Origin: Xenophilus sp. E41
GTDB taxonomy: Bacteria > Pseudomonadota > Gammaproteobacteria > Burkholderiales > Burkholderiaceae_C
NCBI RefSeq assembly: GCF_003671765.1
Contig: NZ_QPIB01000043.1
Coordinates: 186,001-250,000, forward strand
Direction of reading: 5' to 3'
Length of the DNA stretch: 64,000 nt
The position numbers were made by a program, and so were the translations under genes. A model generated the notes under the pieces. That model ran no database searches and had not been told where the DNA came from. It saw only the letters and a list, made by a program, of their open reading frames with translations. Positions 9,562-19,631 of the stretch are shown here, one piece after another (positions within the stretch are counted from its first letter, which is position 1; every line of letters begins with the position of its first letter).

Positions 9562-11907
9562 GTGAACTCGATCGCCGACAAGTTCAAGAAGCTGCTGCCC
9601 GCCCGCGATGACAGCGTGACCGTGCGGGTGGACAACACCGCTTCGCTGGTGCTCGACAACGCCGAGACCGTGCAGCCGCCCGAGGAGCGCACTGTCTACA
9701 TCCCGCGCGGACCGGCGCCTGCTGCCGAGCCTGCCGCCAGTGCCTTCGAGGTGCCTCCGGATTTCGTGCCCAGCCGCCATGTCGACGAGCCCGTCGAGGC
9801 GCCGCCGATGGAGCCCCTGGCCGCCGCCGCGGCACCGGTTGCCGCCGAGCCGGCCCCCGTCGACAAGCGCGCCACGCCGGCTCGCCAGCAGCGCCTGCTG
9901 GCCGTGCTGCTGGCAGTGACCGTGCTGCTGCTCCTGCTGGTCGCCGGTTCCGCCATCCTGCGGTCCGAGCGCCTCGCTCAGCAGGTGGCCGCCACCGGCC
10001 AGTCGCTGATGCAGTCGCAGCGCCTGGCCAAGTCGATCTCGCAGGCGCTGGTGGGCAGCGCGCCGGCCTTCGACGAAGTCAAGGACAGCGCGGACGACCT
10101 CTCGCGCCGGGTCAACGGCCTGGCCAACGGCGACGAGGCCCTGCAGCTCGAACGCGTGGGCACGCAGTACGACGCCGAACTGGAGAAGATCCAGCCGCTG
10201 GTCAAGCGCGCGGACGCCAGCGCCAAGGTCGTGCTGGCGCAGAAGCAGATCCTGACGCAGGTGGGCACGGCGCTGCGCACCATCAACCGCCAGTCGTCCG
10301 AGCTGCTGGAAATGACCGAGACCATCGCGTCGCTCAAGATGCAGCAGAACGCCTCGGTGCCTGAAATCTCGGCGGCCGGCCAGCTCGTGATGCTGACGCA
10401 GCGCATCGGCAAGTCGGCCAACGAATTCCTCACCGTGGAGGGCGTGAGCCCCGACGCCGTGTTCCTGCTGGGCAAGGACCTGAACAGCTTCCAGGAAATC
10501 GCCAAGGGCCTGCTCGACGGCAATGCGCAGCAACGCCTGCCCGGCACGCGCGACGCCCAGACCCGCGAGCAGCTCGACGCGATCCTCAAGACCTACGAAC
10601 AGACCCGCACGCAGGCCGGCGCCATCCTGGGCAACCTGCAGGGCCTGGTGGCCGCGCGTGAAGCGCAGGCCACCATCCTGGCCGACAGCGAGCCGCTGCG
10701 CGTGTCGCTGGGCCAGCTTCAGACCCAGCTGTCCGAGCGCACCGGCCTCGGGGCCGGCACGCTGGCGCTGCTGGTGCTGCTGTCCGTCGCCGCGCTCGGC
10801 CTGGCCGCCGCCATCGGTCTCGTGCAGGTGCGCGAAGGCCGTGCCCGCGCCGCCGCTGCCGAACAGGAGCGACTCGAAGCCGAGCGCGCCAGCGAGGAGG
10901 CCAACCGCATCAACACCGCCAACCAGGCCGCCATTCTTCGCCTGATGAACGAGCTGCAGACGGTGGCCGAAGGCGACCTGACCCACGAAGCGACGGTGAC
11001 GGAAGACATCACCGGCGCCATCGCCGACTCGGTGAACTACACGGTGGAAGAACTGCGCCTGCTGGTGGGCAACGTGCAGAACACGGCCACCCGCGTCGCC
11101 CACACCACTTCGCAGGTGGAAAGCACGTCGACCGAGCTGCTGGCCGCCTCGACCGAACAGCTGCGCGAGATCCGCGAAACCGGCCAGTCGGTGCTGACGA
11201 TGGCCGAGCGCATCAACGGCGTGTCCTCCCAGGCGCAGGAATCGGCCTCGGTGGCGCGCCAGTCGCTGCAGGCCGCCGAGTCGGGCCTGCAGGCCGTGCA
11301 GAACGCCATCGGCGGCATGAACTCCATCCGCGACCAGATCCAGGAAACCTCCAAGCGCATCAAGCGACTGGGCGAGTCCTCGCAGGAGATCGGCGAAATC
11401 ACCGAACTGATCTCGGACATCACGGAACAGACCAACGTGCTGGCACTGAACGCCGCCATCCAGGCCGCGTCCGCGGGTGAGGCCGGCCGCGGCTTCTCGG
11501 TGGTGGCGGAAGAAGTGCAGCGGCTGGCCGAACGCTCGGCAGACGCCACGCGCCAGATCTCGGCGCTGGTGAAGGCGATTCAGACCGACACGCAGGACGC
11601 GGTGGGCGCCATGGAGCGATCCACGCAGGGCGTGGTCGAAGGGGCCAAGCTGTCCGACAACGCCGGCACGGCGCTGTCCGAGATCGACCGCGTGTCGCGC
11701 CGCCTGGCCGACCTGATCGAGCAGATCTCGCAATCCGCATCGCGCGAGGCCGAGTCGGCCAACGTGGTGGCCGCCAACATCCAGCACATCTTCGCCGTGA
11801 CCGAGCAGACCGGCGAGGGCACGCGCGCCACCGCCAAGCAGGTGCGCGAGCTCTCGCACATGGCCGAGGAATTGCGCCAGTCCGTGTCGCGGTTCAAGAT
11901 CGCCTAA
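9562..11907 (+). CDS. pilJ: Type IV pilus methyl-accepting chemoreceptor PilJ
   Basis: A 781-residue receptor with a GTG start. An unusually long, Ala/Pro-rich cytoplasmic N-terminal region (about 1-110) precedes the first membrane helix (LLAVLLAVTVLLLLLVAGSA). A periplasmic all-helical PilJ-type sensor region follows, with paired RLAKSISQALVGSAPAFD and MLTQRIGKSANEF repeats, then a second membrane helix (TLALLVLLSVAALGLAAAIG, about residues 398-420), a HAMP-like linker and the signalling hairpin with EQTNVLALNAAIQAASAGEA. The receptor controls ChpA. The N-terminal extension before the first membrane segment is longer than in Pseudomonas PilJ. Confidence 0.92.
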   Translation: MNSIADKFKKLLPARDDSVTVRVDNTASLVLDNAETVQPPEERTVYIPRGPAPAAEPAASAFEVPPDFVPSRHVDEPVEAPPMEPLAAAAAPVAAEPAPVDKRATPARQQRLLAVLLAVTVLLLLLVAGSAILRSERLAQQVAATGQSLMQSQRLAKSISQALVGSAPAFDEVKDSADDLSRRVNGLANGDEALQLERVGTQYDAELEKIQPLVKRADASAKVVLAQKQILTQVGTALRTINRQSSELLEMTETIASLKMQQNASVPEISAAGQLVMLTQRIGKSANEFLTVEGVSPDAVFLLGKDLNSFQEIAKGLLDGNAQQRLPGTRDAQTREQLDAILKTYEQTRTQAGAILGNLQGLVAAREAQATILADSEPLRVSLGQLQTQLSERTGLGAGTLALLVLLSVAALGLAAAIGLVQVREGRARAAAAEQERLEAERASEEANRINTANQAAILRLMNELQTVAEGDLTHEATVTEDITGAIADSVNYTVEELRLLVGNVQNTATRVAHTTSQVESTSTELLAASTEQLREIRETGQSVLTMAERINGVSSQAQESASVARQSLQAAESGLQAVQNAIGGMNSIRDQIQETSKRIKRLGESSQEIGEITELISDITEQTNVLALNAAIQAASAGEAGRGFSVVAEEVQRLAERSADATRQISALVKAIQTDTQDAVGAMERSTQGVVEGAKLSDNAGTALSEIDRVSRRLADLIEQISQSASREAESANVVAANIQHIFAVTEQTGEGTRATAKQVRELSHMAEELRQSVSRFKIA

Positions 11908-11928
11908 GAACGCCCGCCGAGTTCCAAC

Positions 11929-14900
11929 GTGTCGATCCGCCCCCCTGTCACCGCCCCGGTCGCGGGCAATGCGCCCGCCACGGAAGACCTCGGGCCGCTG
12001 GCCTGGGTCATCGGCGAGATCCAGAAATCGCTCGAAGGCGCGAGCAAGTCCCTGCGTCGCCATGCCCGCGAGCACGGCCAGGTGCCCGAGCTGGACACCG
12101 GCCTGCTGCGCATGGCGCGCCAGCAGCTGCACCAGGCCGTGGGGGCCCTGCAGCTGGTGGGCCACCCGGCGCCGGCCATGGTGCTGGGCGCGATGGAGTT
12201 CGCGGCGCAGAGCTTCATCAACGACCCCTCGCGCTGCACCGAGGCCGCGGTGCAGAAGATCGACCAAGCGGGCTTCGCCATCACCGACTTCCTGCAGGCG
12301 GTGCTGGCGGGCAAGGCCGTGTCGCCGGTCGCGCTGTTCCCCCAGTACCGTGACGTGCTGGAGCTGGTGGGCAACGAGCGGGTGCACCCCGCGGACCTGT
12401 GGATCTACCCGTGGGTGTGGGCCGAGGTGCCGCGCCCGGGCGCCTACCGCACCATGGTCTACGACCCGGCGGTGCGCGCGCATCTCGACCGCGACGTGCT
12501 CAAGGTGGTCAAGAGCGGCGACGACCAGGCGGCGCGCCGCCTGTGCGCGCTGTGCGTGGGCCTCGGGCTGGGCGTGCCGCAGCCCAAGGTGACCAGCTTC
12601 TGGATGCTGGCGGCCGGATTCTTCGAGGCGCTCGCGCTGTCGCTGCTGCCGCCCGACGTCTACGTGAAGCGCGCGGCGTCGCGCGTGCTGCTGCAATACA
12701 CGACGCTCGCGCGGGGCGATCCCGCGGTGTCCGACCGCCTGGGTCAGGACCTGCTCTTCTTCTGCGCGCAGGCCGTGCCCACCCCGCGCGAGGAAGCGCC
12801 GCTGCTGCGCGCCGTGCGCGTGGCCTGGGGGGTTTCCAACCTCGAGCACGTGGACTACGCGACGCCGCAGTTCGGCCGCTTCGATCCCGTCGTGCTGGCG
12901 CAGGCGCGCAAGCGCATCGAGACGGCCAAGGAAATGTGGTCGGCGCTGTCCGGCGGCGACATCACGCGCGTGCGGCAGGTGGCCGACACCTTCGCCCAGC
13001 TCGGCGAATCGCTCGGCAAGCTGCATCCGGCCAGCGGGCCGATGGTGCAGGCGCTCAACCACGCGGTCGACGCGTCGGTGCGCTCCGGCCGTCCGCCGTC
13101 GACCGAGCTCGCGATGGAAGTCGCCACCTCGGTGCTGTACCTGGAAGCGGCTTTCGAGGACCTCGACCCCCAGGACCGGCAGCTCACCGCGCGCACCGTC
13201 CAGCTTGCCGGCCGCATCGAACGCGCCCGCGAAGGCGGCAAGTCGGAGCCGCTCGAGCCCTGGATGGAGGAGCTCTACCGCCGCGTGAGCGACCGCCAGA
13301 CCATGGGCACCGTGGTCGACGAGCTGCGCGCGCACCTCTCCGAGCTCGAGAAATCGCTCGACCAGTTCTTCCGCCGGCCGAACGAAAAGGGCCTGCTGCG
13401 CACCGTGCCCGGCCAGCTGCTGCAGATGCGCGGCGTGTTCTCCGTGCTGGGCCTGGAGCAGGCGGCGCAGACCGTGCAGCGCATGCGCGAGAACGTCGAT
13501 CACCTCACGGCCAACGACGGTGCCGACGAGAGCCGCGACTTCGATTCGCTGGGCAACAACCTCGGCGCGCTGGGCTTCCTGATTGACATGCTGGGCTACC
13601 AGCCCGCACTGGCCAAGCGCCTCTTCGTGTTCGATGCCGATGCCGGCGAGCTCAAGCCGCTGATGGGCCGGCAGGTCGACGACAGCACGCCGATCCACGG
13701 CCTCGGTGCCGATGGCGTGGCCGCGGCCTCGTCGGGGCCGGTCCCGCTCACCGACACCGTGCTCAGCGTCGAGGCGGTGGATGCCCAGATCGCCGCCAAG
13801 CTGGCGGCGCTCGCTGCGCCCGCGAAGTCCGCCAAGCCGGCGTCGCCGCTGGAAGAGTTCAGCCGCGCGGCCGACAGCTGGACGCGCAAGATCACTGGGC
13901 CGGCGCCGCTGGAGGCGCTGCCCGACACCGAGGTCACCGAGCTGGAGGAGGACGACCTCCAGAACATCTTCCTCGACGAGGCGCGCGAGGTGCTGCACAA
14001 CGGCCTGGCGGCCGTGTCGGCGCTGGGCGTGCAGCCCGACGACGTGGGTGAGCTCACCGTGCTGCGCCGCGCCTTCCACACGCTCAAGGGCAGCTCGCGG
14101 ATGGTCGGACTGATGGACTTCGGCGAAGCCGCCTGGTCCTTCGAGCAGGTGCTCAACACCTGGCTGGCCGACCAGCAGCCGGCCACGCCGGCGCTGCTCG
14201 CCGCCACCGGCAAGGCGCTGCGCGACTTCGCCCAGTGGGTCGAGGCGATCGCCGCCGGCGCGCCCCATTCATGGCAGGCCGGCCCCTTCCGCGCCGCGGC
14301 CGAGGCCGTGCGCGACGGCGAGGCGGCCCCTTCACCCGTGGCCGTGCCCGATGCGGCGGCCCTGGCGGTGGCGGCGCGGCAGATCGCCGCCGAGCCGCCC
14401 GCCGTGCCCGCGCTGCCCGAGCTGGATTTCGACCTCGAGCTGAGCCTGGCGCCCGCGCCGGCCGAACCCACCGTGGCGCCGGAAGCGGTCGAGGTCGATG
14501 CGCCGCTGCACGGCGACGACTTCGCCAGCACCGACATCCTGCCCAAGTTCATGGACGAGGGCGAGGCCGCGCCGCTGCCAAAGGTGCTTGATGGTGGCGA
14601 CGCGATCGACTTCTTCGCCGTCAACGACGCCCCGAAGCCGGCCGCACCGGCCGAGACCGGGTTGGCGCCGCTGGACTTCGCGCTGCCGGCCGACTGGAAA
14701 GCCGATCCGTCGCACGACGAGGCTTCCGCCGAGGCCGCGCTGGCGGCCTTCGAGCTGGACGCGCCCGCGGCGAGGTCCGAGCCCGAGTCCGAGCCCGTCG
14801 CGACCGAAGGCGAGGCCGCGCAGCCTGTCGAGGCGCAAAGCGCGGAGGCACCGGCATCGATCCCCGAGACGCGCGACGACGCCTTGGATGTCTCGCTGCC

Positions 14901-17900
14901 AGCCGTCGACGCGCCTTCGGTGCAGGTCGAGGACGAAGCGGTGGCCGAGCCGTCCGCGATCGACGCGCAGCCGGAGGTGGTGCCCGACGTGTTGCAGGCG
15001 CCCGCCGAGGCCGCACGGCAACCCGAAGCGCTGCCGGAAGCCGTCCCGACCGTCACCCCCTTGAGTCCCGTCAGCGCCGAGGACCAGGTCAAGGTCATCG
15101 GTCCGCTGCGCATCGGCCTGGCGCTCTACAACGTCTACCTCAACGAGGCGGACGAATGGTCGCGCCAGCTCGCGAACGATGTCGGCGAATGGGCGCTGCA
15201 GCCGCACGAGCGCATCCCCGACGCCACGATCGGCCTGGCCCATTCGCTGGCCGGCAGCTCGGCCACGGTGGGCTTCCATGGGCTGTCGGGCATGGCACGG
15301 CTGCTCGAAGCCGCCATGCAGCACCTGCACAACCTCGGGCCGGGCACCGCCGCCCAGGGCGCGGCGCTGGTGAGCGCCGCCGACGAGCTGCGCCGCCTGC
15401 TGCATCAATTCGCGGCCGGCTTCCTGAAGGAGCCGAGCGCCGAGGTCCTCGAGTCGCTGCGTGCGCTCGCATCGGCGCAGCCCCAGCCGCCTGTCCTCGC
15501 GGTGCCCGAGCCGGTCCGCGCCGCGGAGCCGCCCGTGGCCTCCGCCGGCGACGTGGTCCTGGAGGATTCCGAGGACGCGATCGACCTCTCCGATGCGGTC
15601 GACCCCGACCTCTTCCCCGTGTTCGAGGAAGAAGCCGCGGAACTGCTGCCCCAGCTGGGAGGCGCGCTGCGCGCCTGGGCCCAGCGGCCGGAGGACGCCG
15701 CCCAGCGCACCTCGGCGCTGCGCACGCTGCACACGCTCAAGGGCAGTGCGCGCCTGGCCGGCGCCATGCGTCTGGGCGAACGCGCGCACCGCATGGAGTC
15801 GGCCATCGAGGCGATCGCCGTCGACGCCGCAGAGCGCCCCGCCATCGAAGCGCTGATCGGTCGCTTCGACACGATGCAGGCGACCTTCGATGCGCTGCGC
15901 GCGGCCGACAGCGCCGGTCAGGCCGAGCTGGCGCAGCGCGCCGCCGCCGCGGTGGCGGCCGCGCCCGCGGCGCCTGCCGTCGTCGTCGACGCCGTGGTGC
16001 CTGCTGCCAGACCCGCAGGGCCGGCCGCCGACGCGACCACCGAAACGGCCCCCGACATCGCGCCGGAAGCTGCGGCCGACGCACCGACGGCGCCGCTTGC
16101 ACGGCCCGCGCCGCTGGTGTTGAGCCAGGCGCGCGCCGGTTCGGGCCAGACGGTGCGCATCCGCACCCACCTGCTCGACCGCCTCGTGGCGCAGGCCGGC
16201 GAGGTGATCATCACGCGTTCGCGGCTCGAGGCCGAGATTGGCCAGCTGCGCAGCTCGCTGGTGGACCTCACGGGCAACCTGGACCGCCTGCGGCAGCAGC
16301 TGCGCGACATCGAGGTGCAGGCCGAAAGCCAGATGCAGTCGCGCCTGGCCCAGGCCAAGGACACGCAGCAGAGCTTCGACCCCCTGGAGTTCGACCGCTT
16401 CACCCGCGTGCAGGAACTCACCCGCATGATGGCCGAGTCGGTGAACGACGTGGCCACCGTGCAGCGCACCTTGCAGAAGACGGTGCAGGCGACGGAAGAC
16501 GACCTGTCCGCGCAGGCACGCCAGACGCGTGAACTGCAGCGCGGCCTCCTGCGCACGCGCATGGTGGAGTTCGAGGGCATCTCCGAGCGCCTGTACCGCG
16601 TGGTGCGCCAGGCCTCGAAGGACACCGGCAAGCAGGTGCGCCTGGACATCACCGGCGGCACGATCGAGATGGACCGCGGCGTGCTCGACCGCATGACGCC
16701 CGCCTTCGAGCACCTGCTGCGCAACTGCGTGGCCCACGGCATCGAGGACGCCGCCGAGCGCGAGCGCGCCGGCAAGGAGCCGGCCGGCCTGATCACCATC
16801 GACCTGCGGCACGAAGGCAACGACGTGTCGGTGAGCTTCCGCGACGACGGCGCAGGCCTGCAGCGCGACCGCATCCTCCAGCGCGCCCGTGCCCTGGGGC
16901 TGGTCGAGGCGGGCCAGACGCTCTCGGACGAGGAAACCGCCGAGCTCATCTTCAAGCCCGGCTTCTCGACCGCCGCGCAGGTCTCCGAACTCGCGGGTCG
17001 CGGCATCGGCATGGACGTGGTGCGCTCCGAGGTGGCGGCGCTCGGCGGCCGCATCGAGACCCACAGCGCGCCCGGTCAGGGCACCGAGTTCCGCCTGGTG
17101 CTGCCGCTGACCACAGCGGTGACCCACGTGGTGATGCTGCGCGCCGGCGAGACCTCCATCGGCGTGCCGTCGAACCTGGTCGAACTGGTGCAGCGCACCT
17201 CGGCCGCCGAGCTGGAGAAGGCCTACCTCGAGCAGCACCACGCCTTCGGCGGCGAGCAGGTGCCCTTCTACTGGGCCGGGGCGCTGCTGCAGGCCTCCTC
17301 GCGCAGCACCCGCGCGCCGGGCAGGACCAACACCGTCGTCGTGGTGCGAAGCGCGGCGCAGCGCGTGGCCTTGCACGTGGACGAAGTGCTGGGCAACCAG
17401 GAAGTCGTGGTCAAGAACCTCGGCCCGCAGCTGGCCCGCGTGCCGGGCATGGCCGGCATCTCGGTGCTGGCCTCCGGCGCGGTGGCTCTGATCTACAACC
17501 CGGTGGCGCTGGCCGCGTTGCATGGCGCGCAGGCGCTGCAGATGCAGGCGGCGGGCGGCGCGGCGGCCTCGGCACCGGCGACTGCGGCAGGCGCACCGGC
17601 CGAGCCGGCGCAGGCCGCCGTGGCCGCGCCTTCGCAGATCCCGCTGGTGCTGGTGGTCGACGACTCGATCACCGTGCGCCGCGTCACGCAGCGCCTGCTG
17701 CAGCGCGAGGGCTACCGCGTCGCGCTGGCCGCCGATGGCCTGCAGGCGCTGGAACGGCTGCAGCAGGAGCGCCCGGCGGTCGTGCTGTCCGACATCGAGA
17801 TGCCGCGCATGGACGGCTTCGACCTGGCGCGCAACATCCGCGCCGATGCCTCGCTGGAAGGCCTGCCGATCGTGATGATCACCTCGCGCATCGCCGAGAA

Positions 17901-18021
17901 GCATCGCGAGCATGCCAAGCAGCTGGGCGTGGACCACTACCTGGGCAAGCCCTACTCCGAAGAGGAACTGCTGCGCCTGGTGCGGCAGTTCACGGCCACC
18001 GAGGCGGCGCTCGAAGCCTGA
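11929..18021 (+). CDS. chpA: Hybrid chemotaxis histidine kinase ChpA (PilL)
   Basis: A 2030-residue hybrid CheA-type kinase with a GTG start, 21 bases after pilJ. The first 550 residues resemble the FimL/ChpA N-terminal region. Three Hpt-like segments are visible: FHTLKGSSRMVG (His about 716), LAHSLAGSSATVGF (about 1105) and LHTLKGSARLAG (about 1267), separated by long Ala/Pro/Glu-rich linkers. The kinase core follows, with N box HLLRNCVAHGIED (about 1593) and GRGIGMDVV (about 1688). A CheW-like domain and a C-terminal receiver with VVDDSITVRRV and Asp in SDIEMPRMDGF (about 1954) complete it. It phosphorylates PilG/PilH. Fewer Hpt domains than the Pseudomonas protein. Confidence 0.95.
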   Translation: MSIRPPVTAPVAGNAPATEDLGPLAWVIGEIQKSLEGASKSLRRHAREHGQVPELDTGLLRMARQQLHQAVGALQLVGHPAPAMVLGAMEFAAQSFINDPSRCTEAAVQKIDQAGFAITDFLQAVLAGKAVSPVALFPQYRDVLELVGNERVHPADLWIYPWVWAEVPRPGAYRTMVYDPAVRAHLDRDVLKVVKSGDDQAARRLCALCVGLGLGVPQPKVTSFWMLAAGFFEALALSLLPPDVYVKRAASRVLLQYTTLARGDPAVSDRLGQDLLFFCAQAVPTPREEAPLLRAVRVAWGVSNLEHVDYATPQFGRFDPVVLAQARKRIETAKEMWSALSGGDITRVRQVADTFAQLGESLGKLHPASGPMVQALNHAVDASVRSGRPPSTELAMEVATSVLYLEAAFEDLDPQDRQLTARTVQLAGRIERAREGGKSEPLEPWMEELYRRVSDRQTMGTVVDELRAHLSELEKSLDQFFRRPNEKGLLRTVPGQLLQMRGVFSVLGLEQAAQTVQRMRENVDHLTANDGADESRDFDSLGNNLGALGFLIDMLGYQPALAKRLFVFDADAGELKPLMGRQVDDSTPIHGLGADGVAAASSGPVPLTDTVLSVEAVDAQIAAKLAALAAPAKSAKPASPLEEFSRAADSWTRKITGPAPLEALPDTEVTELEEDDLQNIFLDEAREVLHNGLAAVSALGVQPDDVGELTVLRRAFHTLKGSSRMVGLMDFGEAAWSFEQVLNTWLADQQPATPALLAATGKALRDFAQWVEAIAAGAPHSWQAGPFRAAAEAVRDGEAAPSPVAVPDAAALAVAARQIAAEPPAVPALPELDFDLELSLAPAPAEPTVAPEAVEVDAPLHGDDFASTDILPKFMDEGEAAPLPKVLDGGDAIDFFAVNDAPKPAAPAETGLAPLDFALPADWKADPSHDEASAEAALAAFELDAPAARSEPESEPVATEGEAAQPVEAQSAEAPASIPETRDDALDVSLPAVDAPSVQVEDEAVAEPSAIDAQPEVVPDVLQAPAEAARQPEALPEAVPTVTPLSPVSAEDQVKVIGPLRIGLALYNVYLNEADEWSRQLANDVGEWALQPHERIPDATIGLAHSLAGSSATVGFHGLSGMARLLEAAMQHLHNLGPGTAAQGAALVSAADELRRLLHQFAAGFLKEPSAEVLESLRALASAQPQPPVLAVPEPVRAAEPPVASAGDVVLEDSEDAIDLSDAVDPDLFPVFEEEAAELLPQLGGALRAWAQRPEDAAQRTSALRTLHTLKGSARLAGAMRLGERAHRMESAIEAIAVDAAERPAIEALIGRFDTMQATFDALRAADSAGQAELAQRAAAAVAAAPAAPAVVVDAVVPAARPAGPAADATTETAPDIAPEAAADAPTAPLARPAPLVLSQARAGSGQTVRIRTHLLDRLVAQAGEVIITRSRLEAEIGQLRSSLVDLTGNLDRLRQQLRDIEVQAESQMQSRLAQAKDTQQSFDPLEFDRFTRVQELTRMMAESVNDVATVQRTLQKTVQATEDDLSAQARQTRELQRGLLRTRMVEFEGISERLYRVVRQASKDTGKQVRLDITGGTIEMDRGVLDRMTPAFEHLLRNCVAHGIEDAAERERAGKEPAGLITIDLRHEGNDVSVSFRDDGAGLQRDRILQRARALGLVEAGQTLSDEETAELIFKPGFSTAAQVSELAGRGIGMDVVRSEVAALGGRIETHSAPGQGTEFRLVLPLTTAVTHVVMLRAGETSIGVPSNLVELVQRTSAAELEKAYLEQHHAFGGEQVPFYWAGALLQASSRSTRAPGRTNTVVVVRSAAQRVALHVDEVLGNQEVVVKNLGPQLARVPGMAGISVLASGAVALIYNPVALAALHGAQALQMQAAGGAAASAPATAAGAPAEPAQAAVAAPSQIPLVLVVDDSITVRRVTQRLLQREGYRVALAADGLQALERLQQERPAVVLSDIEMPRMDGFDLARNIRADASLEGLPIVMITSRIAEKHREHAKQLGVDHYLGKPYSEEELLRLVRQFTATEAALEA

Positions 18022-18031
18022 TCGGAGATCC

Positions 18032-18090
18032 GAGCCAAATCGGCTGCCAGCGCCCGCAGGGCGGGCGCTGGCAGCTACGTTTTTTGTAGC
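18032..18090. terminator. AGCTAT-family repeat acting as terminator for chpA (copy B)
   Basis: CTGCCAGCGCCCGC (18044-18057) pairs perfectly over 14 bases with GCGGGCGCTGGCAG (18061-18074) across a three-base loop. It is followed by a short GCTAC/GTAGC hairpin whose loop holds TTTTTT (18080-18085). This makes a strong intrinsic terminator for the rightward pil operon. The phr stop codon begins at 18075, directly against the stem. The preceding CCAAATCGG and following CAGCTAC place it in the AGCTAT repeat family. Confidence 0.85.
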
Positions 18091-19631
18091 GCCTTGCGCG
18101 CTGCCGGCTTGCCGGCCTGCGCGGCGCTGCGCACCACCGCATAGCGCTGCAGGGTGCGCTCCCGCGCCTCGGCATGGTCCACCACCGGCTTGGGGTAGCT
18201 CTCGCCCAGCGTCACGCCCGCGGCCTCCAGTTCAAGCGGCGCAGCCAGCCACGGCGCGTGGATCAGCTTGTCGGGCAGCTTCGCCAGCTCGGGCACGTAG
18301 CGGCGGATGAACTTGCCCTCGGGGTCGAAGCGCTCGCTCTGCGTCACCGGGTTGAAGATGCGGAAGTAGGGCTGCGCGTCGCAGCCGCTCGAGCTGGCCC
18401 ACTGCCAGCCACCGTTGTTGGACGAGAACTCGAAGTCGTTCAGGTGGTTGGCGAAGTAGGCCTCTCCGCGCCGCCAGTCCAGCCCCAGGTCCTTGCACAG
18501 GAAGCTCGCGGCCACCATGCGCAGCCGGTTGTGCATGTAGCCCGTCTCGTTGATCTGCCGCATCGCGGCGTCGACCAGCGGGTAGCCGGTGCGCCCGGCG
18601 CACCAGGCGGCGAACAGGCCGTCGGCATGCTTGCCGTGGTGCCAGGCGATGCGGTCGTATTCGGGCCGGAAGCTCTTGCCCTCGGCCACGTCCGGCCGAT
18701 GCGCGAGCACCTGGAAGTAGAAGTCGCGCCAGATCAGCTCGGCGAGCCAGGTGGCCGCGCCCTGGTTGCCGCCGAGTGCGAGGCGGTGGGCCGTGCCCGC
18801 CAGTTCGCGGATCGACAGCGTGCCGAAGCGCAGGTGCACACCGAGGTAGCTGGGGCCGCGCACGGCCGGGTAGTCTCGGGCGACGTGGTAGCGGTCGATG
18901 CGCTCGAAGAAGCCCTCGAACAGCCTGGCGCCGCCCTCGGTGCCGGGCGGCAGTTCGAGCTCGCCGAGATTGGTGGGCGCGAAGCCCAGCGCCTCCAGCG
19001 ACGGCACCGCGGCACGGTGGCTTTCCGGCGTCGGCGCCAGCGCGTCGGCGTGACGGTCGATGGGGTAGGCGCGCAGGTAGAAATCGTCGAGCTTGGCGAG
19101 CCAGGCGCGCTTGTAGGGCGTGAACACCGTGTAGGGCGCGCCGGCCTGCGTCATGACCTCGTCGCGGTCGAAGATGGCCTGGTCTTTGAAGGTCTGGAAG
19201 CTCACGCCGGCATTGGCCAGGCCGCCGAAGACCTGGGCGTCGCGCGCGAGCGCGGCCGGCTCGTCGTCGCGATTGGCGAACACCGCCTGCACGTCCAGCG
19301 CGTGGGCCAGTGCGGGAATCTCGTCCTCGGCCCGGCCGTGGCGCACGATCAGGCCGCCGCCCATCGCCTCGAGCTTGGCGCCCAGGGCCAGCACCGATTC
19401 GCGGATGAACTCCACGCGGCGGTCGGCGCGCAGGCCGTCGTCGCGTGGCTGGGCGTCCTGGCCGGGCAGCGGATCGAGGATGGCGGTGTCGAACACGAAC
19501 ACGCACAGCACCTGCCGACAGCTGCGCAGCGCGTGGTAGAGCGCCGCGTTGTCGTACGCCCGCAGGTCGCGGCGAAACCAGATGAGGCCCTTGGGGTAGG
19601 TCTTGTCGACGGCCAGTAAAATCGGCGGCAT
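18075..19631 (-). CDS. phrB: Deoxyribodipyrimidine photo-lyase
   Basis: A 518-residue FAD-dependent cryptochrome/photolyase protein that repairs cyclobutane pyrimidine dimers using light. The N-terminal antenna-binding Rossmann domain begins GLIWFRRDLRAYDNAAL. The C-terminal FAD domain shows RFGTLSIREL, ELIWRDFYFQVL, TGYPLVDAAMRQINETGYMH and WQWASSSGCDAQPYFRIFNP. The ATG at 19631 is the only sensible start near the usual N-terminus, but it overlaps the start codon of divergent yqgE (see findings); a GTG at 19661 would add ten residues. The stop codon abuts the chpA terminator hairpin. Confidence 0.94.
   Translation of the reverse strand: MPPILLAVDKTYPKGLIWFRRDLRAYDNAALYHALRSCRQVLCVFVFDTAILDPLPGQDAQPRDDGLRADRRVEFIRESVLALGAKLEAMGGGLIVRHGRAEDEIPALAHALDVQAVFANRDDEPAALARDAQVFGGLANAGVSFQTFKDQAIFDRDEVMTQAGAPYTVFTPYKRAWLAKLDDFYLRAYPIDRHADALAPTPESHRAAVPSLEALGFAPTNLGELELPPGTEGGARLFEGFFERIDRYHVARDYPAVRGPSYLGVHLRFGTLSIRELAGTAHRLALGGNQGAATWLAELIWRDFYFQVLAHRPDVAEGKSFRPEYDRIAWHHGKHADGLFAAWCAGRTGYPLVDAAMRQINETGYMHNRLRMVAASFLCKDLGLDWRRGEAYFANHLNDFEFSSNNGGWQWASSSGCDAQPYFRIFNPVTQSERFDPEGKFIRRYVPELAKLPDKLIHAPWLAAPLELEAAGVTLGESYPKPVVDHAEARERTLQRYAVVRSAAQAGKPAARKALQKT
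19617..19622 (+). promoter_or_regulatory. Candidate -10 element for yqgE (leaderless transcript?)
   Basis: TAAAAT lies seven bases before the yqgE ATG at 19630, the spacing expected if transcription starts at or next to the start codon. No good -35 hexamer is seen. The hexamer lies within the first codons of the divergent phr gene. Confidence 0.3.

Noticed and set aside
9298-14268. A 1656-codon open frame on the minus strand across pilI, pilJ and chpA
   Set aside because: It is the antisense shadow of three clear pil genes; the translation is low-complexity (His, Arg, Leu, Gly) as expected for the complement of GC-rich coding DNA.
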